DNA of 64,000 nt from Humidesulfovibrio mexicanus (lineage in GTDB: Bacteria > Desulfobacterota > Desulfovibrionia > Desulfovibrionales > Desulfovibrionaceae), in the NCBI RefSeq assembly GCF_900188225.1, contig NZ_FZOC01000008.1:62001-126000 (forward strand), in the 5' to 3' direction. The notes beneath the pieces are model-generated. The model was not told the origin of the DNA. It worked only from the letters and a program-made list of their open reading frames with translations, and ran no database searches. The position numbers and the translations under genes are program-made. Of the stretch, positions 7,731-18,861 are shown piece after piece (position 1 is the first letter of the stretch; each line of letters begins with the position of its first letter).

Positions 7731-9299
7731 CTACTTTGCGTAGCCCACGGCGCGCTTTTCGCGGATGACCGTGACCCGGATCTGGCCGGGGTAGGTCATG
7801 TTGCTTTCGATTTTGGAGGCGATGTCCTTGACCAGCAGGTAGGTCTGTTCGTCGGGCACGCGCTCGGCGTCCACCATCACCCGCACCTCGCGTCCGGCCT
7901 GGATGGCGTAAGCCTTGCTGACGCCGCCGAAGCTGGTGGCGATGCCTTCCAGCTCCTCCAGGCGCTTGACGTAGTTCTCCAGGAGCTCCTTGCGGGCGCC
8001 GGGCCGCGCGCCGGAGAGGCTGTCCGCCGCCTGGACCAGGGTGGCGATGGCGGTCTGCGGGGGCACATCCTCGTGGTGGGCCTGGATGGCGTGCACGATG
8101 TCCTGGCTTTCGCCGTGTTTCTTGGCCAAGTCCGCGCCGATGACGGCGTGGGGGCCTTCGATCTCATGGTCCACGGCCTTGCCCAGGTCGTGCAGCAGGC
8201 CTGCGCGCTTGGCCATCTTTTCGTCCAGGCCCAGCTCCGCGGCCATGATGCCGCAGAGGAAGGCCACCTCGATGGAGTGCTGGAGCACGTTCTGGGAGTA
8301 GCTGGTGCGGTAGTGCAGCTGGCCCAGCAGCTTGACGAGCTCCGGATGGATGCCGTGCACGCCCACGTCGAAGGTGGCCTGCTCGCCGATTTCGCGCAGC
8401 TTCACGTCCATTTCCTGCTCCACCTTGCGCACGATGTCCTCGATGCGCGCGGGGTGGATGCGGCCGTCGTGGATGAGGCGCTCAAGGGCCTGCTTGGCCA
8501 CCTCGCGCCGCAGGGGGCTGTAGGCCGAAAGGACCACGGTTTCGGGCGTGTCGTCGATGATGAGGTCGACGCCTGTGGCGGCCTCAAGGGCGCGGATGTT
8601 CCTGCCCTCGCGGCCGATGATGCGGCCTTTCATCTCCTCGCTGGGCAGGGGCACGGCGGTGACGGTCTGCTCGGAAACGTAGTCGCCCGCGTAGCGCTGT
8701 ATGGCCAGGGAGAGGATTTCCTTGGCCTTCTTGCCCGCCACTTCCTTGGCCTCGGTCTCGATGTTGCGGATCATGCGCGCGGCCTCGTGGCGCGTGCGCG
8801 ACTCCACCTCGGTCATGAGGCGTTCCTTGGCCTCCTCCACGGTGAGGCCGGAGATTTCCTGCAGCTTGCGCTCGTGGATGTCGTGGGCGGCGTCCAGGGC
8901 CTCCTGCTTTTCAGCCAGGCTCTTTTCCTGCTTGATGAGCCGCTTTTCCAGCTCCACCACGCCGGATTCCTTCTGGGCCACCTTTTCGAGTTTGCTTTCC
9001 AGGCGCTCTTCCTTCTCCTGCAGGCGGCCCTGTTCGCGCTTCAGGGTCTGCTCGCGGTCCTTGTACTCGCGCTCCTGCTCCTTCTTGAGGGCGAAAATTT
9101 CGTCCTGGGCTTGCAGCCTGGCCTCCTTGCGGGTGGCCTCGGCCTCCTTCCTTGCCTCTTCCACGATGCGTTCAGCCAGGTCGCTTGCGTCCTGGTTGCG
9201 TTTTTTGGAAAGGTAGCTGTTGAGATAGTAGCCGCCCGCGAGGCCGATGATGAGCGCCAGGCCATCGAGGGCGATGAGCAACAGGATTGAATCAGACAT
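7731..9299 (-). CDS. rny: Ribonuclease Y
   Basis: This is a 522-residue membrane-anchored endoribonuclease that starts bulk mRNA decay. The start at 9299 has aaggag upstream. Domains in order are one N-terminal membrane helix ([21 protein letters not shown]), a charged coiled coil over about residues 35-200, a KH RNA-binding domain ([21 protein letters not shown]), and the HD hydrolase domain with the metal-binding [10 protein letters not shown] motif and later HHEDV. The C-terminus is the usual conserved [16 protein letters not shown]. Length and order are typical. It lies just downstream of the 6S RNA gene and ends at a strong terminator. Confidence 0.97.
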   Translation of the reverse strand: MSDSILLLIALDGLALIIGLAGGYYLNSYLSKKRNQDASDLAERIVEEARKEAEATRKEARLQAQDEIFALKKEQEREYKDREQTLKREQGRLQEKEERLESKLEKVAQKESGVVELEKRLIKQEKSLAEKQEALDAAHDIHERKLQEISGLTVEEAKERLMTEVESRTRHEAARMIRNIETEAKEVAGKKAKEILSLAIQRYAGDYVSEQTVTAVPLPSEEMKGRIIGREGRNIRALEAATGVDLIIDDTPETVVLSAYSPLRREVAKQALERLIHDGRIHPARIEDIVRKVEQEMDVKLREIGEQATFDVGVHGIHPELVKLLGQLHYRTSYSQNVLQHSIEVAFLCGIMAAELGLDEKMAKRAGLLHDLGKAVDHEIEGPHAVIGADLAKKHGESQDIVHAIQAHHEDVPPQTAIATLVQAADSLSGARPGARKELLENYVKRLEELEGIATSFGGVSKAYAIQAGREVRVMVDAERVPDEQTYLLVKDIASKIESNMTYPGQIRVTVIREKRAVGYAK

Positions 9300-9448
9300 G
9301 CGCTGCTCCTTGCCGGTTATGTTGACAGGCCATGCTGGCCTGATGCGCGCCGGCGGGCGAAAACGCCAGCCAAGCTCGTGCGTGAACCGTTTGGGGCAGG
9401 TGTCTTGGAGAGGAGGGTGGACTTTTGTCCGTTGCGGAAAATACAAAC

Positions 9449-9645
9449 AGCCGCCGGGGCCATTTAGCCCCGGGGCGCCGTGTTGCTCTTGGAGTTTTGA
9501 ACCTCGTTTAACGAGGTGGGGTCCTCCGTCTCTCCGTCAGGCTGCCCGCTCCAGGGCGGGTGTGCACACGGGAGGGAACTGGCGGATCCCGTTTAATGCG
9601 TATTGGCTCAAGAACTCAAAAACAATCACGAACTCCCCAGGGGTT
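9449..9645 (-). ncRNA. ssrS: 6S RNA
   Basis: On the minus strand between zapA and rny, a long RNA folds into the 6S pattern. GAGUUCUUGAGCC pairs with GGUUCAAAACUC through a bulged C and one G-U pair, as in the E. coli 6S stem. Outside it, CGUG-A-UUGUU pairs with AGCAA-CACG, then GGGG with CCCC. The region between the arms is the large internal bubble with its apical stem-loops. The 3' end is a CGGGGC/GCCCCG hairpin (about 9449-9473) followed by a T-rich stretch. A -10-like ggataat occurs about 30-40 bp before the 5' end. 6S RNA sequesters sigma70 RNA polymerase in stationary phase, and zapA-ssrS is its common location in proteobacteria. The ends are approximate. Confidence 0.82.
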
Positions 9646-9686
9646 TTGCCGCTGTTCGTATGCGCAAGGCTGCATTATCCAGCCTG

Positions 9687-9938
9687 TTATCGCCTCTCCA
9701 AGAGCTCCTGCATTCGGGCCTCAAGGGCCGCAAGCTTCCGCCTCGTTTCGAGATAGTCGTCCGCCATCCCAAGGGCCAGAAGCGTGAGCAGTTTCTCCCT
9801 GCTTATGTACCGTCCGCCCTTGCTCAACTCGGAGAAACGTTCTTCGAGCAGGGCCTGGGCAACCTGGATGCGTTCAAAGTCCGCATCCGTCTTGAAGGAA
9901 ATTTCAAGACCGTTGACCGTTATGGTGTAGCTCGGCAT
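9687..9938 (-). CDS. zapA: Cell division protein ZapA
   Basis: This 83-residue protein bundles FtsZ filaments at the division site. The N-terminal globular head (MPSYTITVNGLEISFKTDAD) and the C-terminal coiled coil (LLALGMADDYLETRRKLAALEARMQELLERR, read in two parts) are characteristic. It follows the ZapB-like gene by 13 bp and precedes the 6S RNA gene, the usual zapA-ssrS arrangement. Confidence 0.9.
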   Translation of the reverse strand: MPSYTITVNGLEISFKTDADFERIQVAQALLEERFSELSKGGRYISREKLLTLLALGMADDYLETRRKLAALEARMQELLERR

Positions 9939-9951
9939 GGCGTTCTACGGT

Positions 9952-10134
9952 CTACTGCCCGCCGAGGGTCGCCTGCACCTTCGTCAGAAGGGCCTCGATG
10001 CGGTCCTGCACTTCCTTCCGTTTTCCGGCCTCGGCTTCAAGCTGTCCAGCCAGGGTCAGATTTTCCTCTTCCAACTGCCGAACACGCGTCATGAGTTCCT
10101 CAAATCGCGCTTCCAGCCTTTCGATAAGTTCCAT
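9952..10134 (-). CDS. ZapB-like coiled-coil protein
   Basis: This 60-residue protein is almost entirely coiled coil: heptads run from MELIERLEARFEELM through VRQLEEENLTLAGQLEAEAG. It lies between glmU (31 bp upstream) and zapA (13 bp downstream) on the same strand. Size, coiled coil and adjacency to zapA suggest a Z-ring accessory protein of the ZapB type. Coiled coils give weak homology evidence, so the name is an inference from position. Confidence 0.65.
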   Translation of the reverse strand: MELIERLEARFEELMTRVRQLEEENLTLAGQLEAEAGKRKEVQDRIEALLTKVQATLGGQ

Positions 10135-10165
10135 GGTTTTGTTCTAACGCTTCCGGCGGGCGAAA

Positions 10166-11542
10166 TCAAGGTTTCTTGCCCCGCCCCTCAAGATTGATCT
10201 GCTTGGAGCGGGCCACGCCCAACGCCCTGTCCGGAACGTCTTTTGTAATCACGGAACCGGCGCCGACAAGGGCGTTTTCCCCCACGCGCACCGGGGCCAC
10301 AAGGGCCGTATTGCTGCCGATGAACGCGCCCGCGCCGATGTCGGTTTTGTGTTTGCGCGCGCCATCGTAGTTGCAGGTGATGGTGCCCGCGCCGATGTTG
10401 GCGCCCGCGCCAACCTCCGCATCGCCCAGGTAGGAGAGATGCCCTGCCTTGGCCCCAGACCCGAGCACGGCCTTTTTCATCTCCACGAAGTTGCCCACAT
10501 GCGCGCGTTCGCACAGCTCCGCACCGGGCCGCAGCCTGGCGAAGGGCCCGCAGTCGCTGCCTGGGGCAAGGCGGGCCTGCTCCAGGTGGCTGTGCTCGCG
10601 GACGGTGCTTCCGGCTTCGAGCACGCTGTCCGTGAGTTGGCTGAACGCTCCCACCCGCGCCCCGCTGGCAATCCTGCTTGCGCCGAGCACGCGGCAAGGG
10701 CCGATGAGCTCCGCCCCTGGCTCCACCTGCGCTTGCGGTCCCACCACGATGCTGTCCGGGTGGTGCAGGATGACGCCGGATTTGAGCAAGCGCGACACGA
10801 TGCGCCCGCGCAGGCGTTCCTCGGCCTGGGCCAGCTCCAGGGGCGAGTTGACGCCGAGTAGGTCCAGGGCGTTGTCGCGCCGGTGCGCGCGCACGGCCAA
10901 CCCGGCGGCCAGGCCGTTGGCCACCAGATCGGTGATGTAATACTCCCCGGCGCGGTTGGCGCTGGTGAGCGAAAAGAGCGCGGCTTCCACCGCCGCCACG
11001 GAAAGGCAGAACACCCCGGTATTTACCTCGCCGGTGTCGGTCCCGTGCCGCGCGGGGTCGAAGTCCTTGGCCTCGACAATGCCGGTCACCCGCCCGTCCG
11101 CTCCGCGCAGCACCCGGCCGAAGGAGCCGGCATCGGGCAGCACGGTGGTCAAAAACGCGATGTCCGCGCCCTCGCGCACAAAGCCCAGAAGGTCGTCCAG
11201 GTCCTGGGGGCAGAGCAGGGGGGCGTCTGCGTTCAGCACAAGGCAGTGCGCCGCGCCGCTTTGGCGCACGGCGTCCCAGGCGCATTGCAGGGCGTGGCCG
11301 GTGCCTTTCTGCTCCTCCTGGAGCACAAAGCCCTGGGCCAGGTCCGGGTGCGTGGCGCGGACCAGTTCGTGCCCGTGGCCGACCACGGTCAGCACATGCG
11401 CGGCCACCGAGGCGGCGGTCCTGGCCACGTGGGCGAGCATGGTGTCTCCCAGCAGGGTCTGCAGGGCCTTGGGCCGGTCGGAATGCATACGCGTGCCCTT
11501 GCCTGCGGCAAGGATGACGGCGACGGTGTTCGGGTTGGGCAT
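10166..11542 (-). CDS. glmU: Bifunctional GlmU: N-acetylglucosamine-1-phosphate uridyltransferase / glucosamine-1-phosphate acetyltransferase
   Basis: This 458-residue enzyme makes UDP-GlcNAc for peptidoglycan and lipopolysaccharide. The N-terminal pyrophosphorylase domain carries the nucleotide-binding LAAGKGTRMHSDRPKAL motif, the QKGTGHA site and the catalytic NADAPL segment. The C-terminal half is a left-handed beta-helix of hexapeptide repeats with the acetyltransferase signatures GPFARLRPG, HVGNFVEMKKA, LSYLGDAEVG and GAGTITCNYDG. The start at 11542 has aggag upstream. It is first in a glmU-zapB-like-zapA-ssrS-rny run on the minus strand, downstream of the ATP synthase terminator. Confidence 0.97.
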   Translation of the reverse strand: MPNPNTVAVILAAGKGTRMHSDRPKALQTLLGDTMLAHVARTAASVAAHVLTVVGHGHELVRATHPDLAQGFVLQEEQKGTGHALQCAWDAVRQSGAAHCLVLNADAPLLCPQDLDDLLGFVREGADIAFLTTVLPDAGSFGRVLRGADGRVTGIVEAKDFDPARHGTDTGEVNTGVFCLSVAAVEAALFSLTSANRAGEYYITDLVANGLAAGLAVRAHRRDNALDLLGVNSPLELAQAEERLRGRIVSRLLKSGVILHHPDSIVVGPQAQVEPGAELIGPCRVLGASRIASGARVGAFSQLTDSVLEAGSTVREHSHLEQARLAPGSDCGPFARLRPGAELCERAHVGNFVEMKKAVLGSGAKAGHLSYLGDAEVGAGANIGAGTITCNYDGARKHKTDIGAGAFIGSNTALVAPVRVGENALVGAGSVITKDVPDRALGVARSKQINLEGRGKKP

Positions 11543-11592
11543 GGGGACTCCTGTGGAAGCCGTGATGTCTGCGGCGCTTTTCGCATTATTTC

Positions 11593-11632
11593 AAAAAAAA
11601 GAAAAGGCAGGCCGGAACGAGTCCGGCCTGCC
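11593..11632 (-). terminator. Intrinsic terminator of the atp operon
   Basis: ggcaggccgga (11606-11616) pairs with tccggcctgcc (11622-11632), an 11-bp perfect stem with a 5-nt loop. On the minus strand it is followed by cttttctttttttt. Confidence 0.92.
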
Positions 11633-11669
11633 GTGGTTGTGGTGGTGCCTTGCGCCGTAACCGGCCGTG

Positions 11670-12092
11670 CTAGCAGGTGCCAGCCTTTTCGCCGGAATTG
11701 CGGCAGCTCATGCGGGCCAGGGCTCGACGCAGCGCGGCCTGGGCGCGCGCATGGTCGATCTTCTCCTGGGCGCGCTGGAGGCGCTGCTGGGCGCGCTCCT
11801 GAGCCTTGCGGGCGCGTTCCAGATCGATATCCGTCGCCTTTTCCGCCGCCTCGGCCAGGACGGTGACCTTCTCGGGGCTGACCTCGGCAAATCCCCCGGA
11901 CACAAAGACGTAGTGGATCTTGCCCTCGTCCTTGTAGTACAGGTTGCCGATGCCCAGCGCGGACAGGAAGGGGATGTGGTTCGGCAACACACCGAACTCG
12001 CCCAGCGCGCCGGGAGCGCCGACGTAGTCAACGTCCTGCGAGAGGACCTTGCGGTCAGGCGTCACGATTTCAAGCAGCAGCTTTTTGGACAT
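11670..12092 (-). CDS. atpC: ATP synthase F1 subunit epsilon
   Basis: This 140-residue central-stalk subunit has an N-terminal beta-sandwich ([56 protein letters not shown]) and a C-terminal helical hairpin rich in Arg, Gln and Ala. It is last in the F1 operon, 10 bp after atpD, and is followed by the operon terminator. The extreme C-terminus ([13 protein letters not shown]) carries two cysteines, unusual for this subunit. Confidence 0.95.
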   Translation of the reverse strand: MSKKLLLEIVTPDRKVLSQDVDYVGAPGALGEFGVLPNHIPFLSALGIGNLYYKDEGKIHYVFVSGGFAEVSPEKVTVLAEAAEKATDIDLERARKAQERAQQRLQRAQEKIDHARAQAALRRALARMSCRNSGEKAGTC

Positions 12093-12102
12093 GGCGTCCT
12101 AC

Positions 12103-13524
<1,422 letters not shown>

Positions 13525-14397
13525 TTATCCTTTCAGCGCCTCAGCGCCGCCGACGATATCCATAAGGTCCCTGGTGATGGCGGCCTGACGGGTCTTGTTG
13601 AACAGAAGCGTCAGGCTGCCGATCATGTCGTCGCAGGCGCGCGTGGCGTTGTCCATGGCGCTCATGCGGGCGGCATGTTCGCTGGCGGACGTGTCGAGCA
13701 TTCCACGGTACACCTGCACCTTCACGAAGCGGGGAAGGAGTTCGGCCAGAAGACCCTCGACCGAGGGCTCGTACACGTACTCCTTGCCGGAGGGCTTCGA
13801 CTCGCCAGCAGGTGCGCCGCTGATGGGCAGCACCGTCTGGGTCACCGGAACCTGCCGGGCCATGCTGATGAACTCGCCGTAGCAGAGGACCACTTCATCC
13901 AGCGTGCCGTCCAGGAAGGAGCTGATGATCTCTCCTCCCAGCTTGCTGGCCAGGGTGAAGTCGAAGTGGTTCATGACATCGCCATACTGGACGACGATTT
14001 CATGCTCCGCCTTGCGGATGGCGTCACGGCCCTTCTTGCCCACGCAGTAGAACTTCACGCCCAGGCCCTCGGCCTTCTTTTCACGGGCCAGCTTGAGGGC
14101 GGCCTTGATGATGTTGGCGTTGAAGCTGCCGCACAGTCCGCGGTCGGAAGTGACGATGACGATGCCTACGGTCTTTTTGTCCTCGCGCTTGGCCAAAAGC
14201 GGATGGACCGACTCATCCGCCCCGGCGGCAAGATCACCAAGCATTTCGTTGAACTTCTGCGCGTACGGCTTGAACCGCTCGATGCGGCTCTGGGCGTTGC
14301 GCAGCTTCGCCGAGGCCACCATGTTCATGGCCTTGGTGATCTGCTTGGTCTTCTTGACCGCGCCTATTTTTGTTTTGACATCCCTCAGGGAAGCCAT
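13525..14397 (-). CDS. atpG: ATP synthase F1 subunit gamma
   Basis: This 290-residue rotor shaft has the conserved N-terminal helix (MASLRDVKTKIGAVKKTKQI, then TKAMNMVASAKL), the middle TSDRGLCGSFNANI motif, and the C-terminal helix (ARMSAMDNATRACDDMI, then NKTRQAAITRDLMDIVGGAEAL). Both coiled helices that enter the alpha-beta ring are intact. Confidence 0.97.
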   Translation of the reverse strand: MASLRDVKTKIGAVKKTKQITKAMNMVASAKLRNAQSRIERFKPYAQKFNEMLGDLAAGADESVHPLLAKREDKKTVGIVIVTSDRGLCGSFNANIIKAALKLAREKKAEGLGVKFYCVGKKGRDAIRKAEHEIVVQYGDVMNHFDFTLASKLGGEIISSFLDGTLDEVVLCYGEFISMARQVPVTQTVLPISGAPAGESKPSGKEYVYEPSVEGLLAELLPRFVKVQVYRGMLDTSASEHAARMSAMDNATRACDDMIGSLTLLFNKTRQAAITRDLMDIVGGAEALKG

Positions 14398-14415
14398 TGC
14401 ACCCTCCTGCGCCGG

Positions 14416-15924
<1,509 letters not shown>

Positions 15925-15928
15925 GGCC

Positions 15929-16480
15929 CTACTCACCCCTCTTGATGGTTTCTTTCAAAATGTTCAGCTGAGCGCGCAGGCTGGCGTCAAGCACGGAGTC
16001 CCCGATCTGCAGCACCACACCGCCCAAAATCTCGGCGTTGGTGTCGAACCCGAGGACCAGCTTCTTGCCGGTCTGCTTCTCAAGCCGTTCTTTCAATTCC
16101 ACCTTCCGGGTATCGGAAAGCGCGACGGCGGTGACGAGCTTGCCGGACACGATGCCGTTTTTCTCGTCAAGCATGGCGCCGAAGTCTTCCGCGATCTCAG
16201 GCAGGGAGACCAGGCGGTTCTTGTCGGCAAGCAGGCTCGCGAAGTTCACCATGGTCTGCGTAAGACCCAGCGCATCCGTTATCTGCTTGAGAACAGCCTT
16301 CTTCTCCTCGACGCTGAAGACCGGGTTCTTGAAGAACCGCAAGGCCTCCGGCGACTCCGCCAATGCCCCAGCCAGCCCGGCAAGCTGCTTCCCATAGGCC
16401 TCAAGCTCGGCATCGCCTTGCTTCATGCCCACGGCGAACAGCGCCTTGGCGTACCTGCGCGCGACGATGTTCCCGCTCAA
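15929..16480 (-). CDS. atpH: ATP synthase F1 subunit delta
   Basis: This 183-residue peripheral-stalk subunit links F1 to the b subunits. It has the N-terminal helical bundle ([11 protein letters not shown]) and the conserved C-terminal segment ([19 protein letters not shown]). It begins with TTG at 16480, within a 4-base TTGA overlap with the atpF stop codon, which indicates translational coupling. Confidence 0.95.
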   Translation of the reverse strand: MSGNIVARRYAKALFAVGMKQGDAELEAYGKQLAGLAGALAESPEALRFFKNPVFSVEEKKAVLKQITDALGLTQTMVNFASLLADKNRLVSLPEIAEDFGAMLDEKNGIVSGKLVTAVALSDTRKVELKERLEKQTGKKLVLGFDTNAEILGGVVLQIGDSVLDASLRAQLNILKETIKRGE

Positions 16481-17052
16481 TTGAGCACCACCTTTGTTAA
16501 GTATTCATCCACGAGGCGCTCATGATCCTTCTCGGTGAGCTTCTCGCGCACGATCTTTGTCGCCTGCTCGATGACCTGGTCGGCGATTTCGCCGCGCACC
16601 CGGTCAAAGGCCGCGCGCGCCTCGTTCTCGGCGCTGGTCACGGCCTGGGCCTTCATGGCCTCGGCGTCCTTGTGGGCCTTTTCGAGGATGGCGGCCTTGA
16701 TGGCGTCGCCCTGGGTCTTGGCCTCGGCCAGGATGGCGGCCCGTTCCTGCTCCAGGTTGCGGATGCCCGTCTCCACGTCCTTGAGCTTCTTTTCGGCCTC
16801 GACCTTGCGCAGCTCAAGATCCTCAAGATCCTTCCTGATCTGCGTGCGGCGACCGCCGAAGAAGGCCGCGGCCTTGGCCCCGGCGAACTTGTAGAGCAGG
16901 AAGATGAAGATGACGAAGTTCAGGATGCGCCAGCCGAAGTTGGCCCAGGGCAGCCCGTGATCCTCGCCCGCTTCCCCGCCGCTGGCGTAGGCCAGCGCCG
17001 TGAACGCAAGAACGCCGATCAAGGTCAGTACTGTGTGCCGTGCAACTTTCAA
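16477..17052 (-). CDS. atpF: ATP synthase F0 subunit b
   Basis: The 191-residue protein is given from the TTG at 17052, which has aaggagg 9 nt upstream. The longer frame from 17094 would overlap the previous gene and has no ribosome-binding site. The N-terminus has a signal-like hydrophobic stretch (TVLTLIGVLAFTALAYASGG), then the membrane anchor (WRILNFVIFIFLLYKFAG), then a long charged helix (RKDLEDLELRKVEAEKKLKD onward) that forms the stator. The extra N-terminal hydrophobic segment is seen in other b subunits of this group. Confidence 0.9.
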   Translation of the reverse strand: MKVARHTVLTLIGVLAFTALAYASGGEAGEDHGLPWANFGWRILNFVIFIFLLYKFAGAKAAAFFGGRRTQIRKDLEDLELRKVEAEKKLKDVETGIRNLEQERAAILAEAKTQGDAIKAAILEKAHKDAEAMKAQAVTSAENEARAAFDRVRGEIADQVIEQATKIVREKLTEKDHERLVDEYLTKVVLN

Positions 17053-17080
17053 GGTGTTCCCCCTCCTTCTGCCTGTGGGC

Positions 17081-17503
17081 TTAGGCCGCGCCAAGGATCT
17101 TGGCTGTGGCCTTCTGCGCGAATGTCTCCACGTCGGCGGAAAGGGCCTTCTTGGCGCCAGCCACCTGCGCGGCGATTTCGTCCTGGTTCGCCTTCATGGT
17201 CGCAGCCACTTCCTTGCCGGCCGCGGCCATGATCAGCTGTTCCTCTCCCGCGCCTTCTGCGCGCAGCTGCTTGCGCAGTTCAAGCCCCTGCTGACGCGCG
17301 GTGTCCAGGGCCTGCTGGTAGCTTTTCAGCTTTTCGTCGGCGCTGGAGTTGAAGTTTTCGATGCTGGCCGTCTGATCGGCCATGAGCGTGTTGCGCTCCT
17401 TGATCTTTTCCCGAATGGGACGGATCAGGAACACGTTCAGCCCCGCCACCGTGACCAGAAAATTGACCAGCTGAATCGCGAACGTTTTGTCGAGATCTAT
17501 CAT
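17081..17503 (-). CDS. atpF': ATP synthase F0 subunit b'
   Basis: This 140-residue second stator subunit has a single N-terminal helix (FAIQLVNFLVTVAGLNVFLI) followed by a long amphipathic helix. It is the first gene of the atpF'-F-H-A-G-D-C operon. No a (atpB) or c (atpE) gene is present before it. The next gene upstream is rodA, and a promoter lies about 60-85 bp before the start. A split F1/F0 arrangement is usual in Desulfovibrio. Confidence 0.9.
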   Translation of the reverse strand: MIDLDKTFAIQLVNFLVTVAGLNVFLIRPIREKIKERNTLMADQTASIENFNSSADEKLKSYQQALDTARQQGLELRKQLRAEGAGEEQLIMAAAGKEVAATMKANQDEIAAQVAGAKKALSADVETFAQKATAKILGAA

Positions 17504-17562
17504 AGACGGCCCCCAGCGCTTTGGAATTGGGATTGTGAAATTTGGTCCAAAGTCAGAGGGGA

Positions 17563-17589
17563 CTTACACTACCGCCTTGGCCCTGTCAA
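17563..17589 (-). promoter_or_regulatory. Predicted sigma70 promoter of the atp operon
   Basis: On the minus strand a perfect -35 TTGACA (17584-17589) is followed after 15 bp by TGTAAG (17563-17568). The short spacer weakens the match. The position, 60 bp before atpF', is appropriate. Confidence 0.5.
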
Positions 17590-17745
17590 AGCCTTTTTTC
17601 TATTTTTCGGGTTCTTGAGCCCTTGCAATATGCCGAAATTGTAGGGGTATTGTGCAAGGCGCCGAATTTGCGGAACCGCAGCCCTGCTTTGTGAAATCTG
17701 TGCCATGCTCCGGGCGGGTGTGGCGGCCTGGCCGCGGGAAAGGGC

Positions 17746-18861
17746 TCAGGTTTGTTTGAAGAGATAGCGCCGCATGGACACGTTGAGCACGAGTCCGAGC
17801 AGGCAGAAGTTCACCACGGTGGCGCTGCCGCCGTAGCTGATGAAGGGCAGGGGCACGCCGACCACGGGCATGAGCCCCATGACCATGCCCATGTTGATGA
17901 GGATTTGCCAGAAGAAATAGAAGAACACCCCGGCGGCCAGGTAGCTGCCGTACGGGTCCTTGGCGTCGCGGGCCACCACGGCGAGCTGGTAGAGGAAAGC
18001 GCAAAAGACCGAGAGCAGCACGGTCATGCCGAAGAATCCCCACTCCTCCCCGAACACGGCCACGGCGAAGTCCGTGTGCTTTTCGGGCAGGAAGCGCAGC
18101 TGGCTTTGCGTGCCGCCCAGAAACCCCTTGCCGAACACTCTGCCCGAACCCACGGCGATTTCCGACTGCAGGATGTGGTACCCGGAGCCAAGCGGGTCGG
18201 TGGCGGGGTCGAGGAAGGCGAGGATGCGGCGCTTCTGGTAGTCCTTGAGCACGAACCAGAACAGCGGCATGACCAACGGAACCAGCACGCAGAGCGTGCG
18301 GAACAGCCACGGCTGCACGCCGCGGTACAGCACCAGACCGCCGAGCAGCAGCAGCACCAGCATTCCCGTGCCCAGGTCCGGCTGCTTGATGATGAGCAGG
18401 GCGGGGAGCAGGCCCAGTCCGAGGACCGAGGCGAGTTCCTTGAGATGCAAGCGCTCGGAGTCTTCGGAAAGCAGCCGCGCGCCCAGCAGCAGCATCGCGA
18501 ACTTGGCCAGCTCGCTGGGCTGGAGGTTGAACAGGCCCAGATCGAGCCAGCGCCGCGCGCCAAGCACGGTCTTGCCCGCTATGGGCACGGCCAGCAGCAG
18601 CAGCAGCGTCACCGTATACAGCGGCCAAGCCGCGGCGTGCAGGCGGCGGTAGTCGAAGGCCATGAACACCGCCATGCCGAGCAGGCCCATGGCGCCCCAG
18701 ATGAGCTGCTTCTGGTAGTAGTTCTCCACCTGAACCCCCACGTCAAGCCGCACTCCGCTCGCCGAATACAGGTTCAGCACGCCGATGGCGAACAGCGCGG
18801 CCATGAGGCCCGCCAGCTTCCAGTTCACATGGTAGAAGACCCGCCGGTCGATGGGGCTCAC
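17746..18861 (-). CDS. rodA: Rod-shape peptidoglycan glycosyltransferase RodA
   Basis: This 371-residue SEDS-family polymerase has about ten membrane helices. Family signatures include ARRWLDLGLFNLQPSELAKF, IIKQPDLGTGMLVLLLLGG, the WGFFGM segment and the final PFISYGGSATVVNFCLLGL. It overlaps the mrdA stop by four bases (ATGA). It works with PBP2 (MrdA) to elongate the side wall. It is the last gene of the mre operon. Confidence 0.97.
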   Translation of the reverse strand: MSPIDRRVFYHVNWKLAGLMAALFAIGVLNLYSASGVRLDVGVQVENYYQKQLIWGAMGLLGMAVFMAFDYRRLHAAAWPLYTVTLLLLLAVPIAGKTVLGARRWLDLGLFNLQPSELAKFAMLLLGARLLSEDSERLHLKELASVLGLGLLPALLIIKQPDLGTGMLVLLLLGGLVLYRGVQPWLFRTLCVLVPLVMPLFWFVLKDYQKRRILAFLDPATDPLGSGYHILQSEIAVGSGRVFGKGFLGGTQSQLRFLPEKHTDFAVAVFGEEWGFFGMTVLLSVFCAFLYQLAVVARDAKDPYGSYLAAGVFFYFFWQILINMGMVMGLMPVVGVPLPFISYGGSATVVNFCLLGLVLNVSMRRYLFKQT

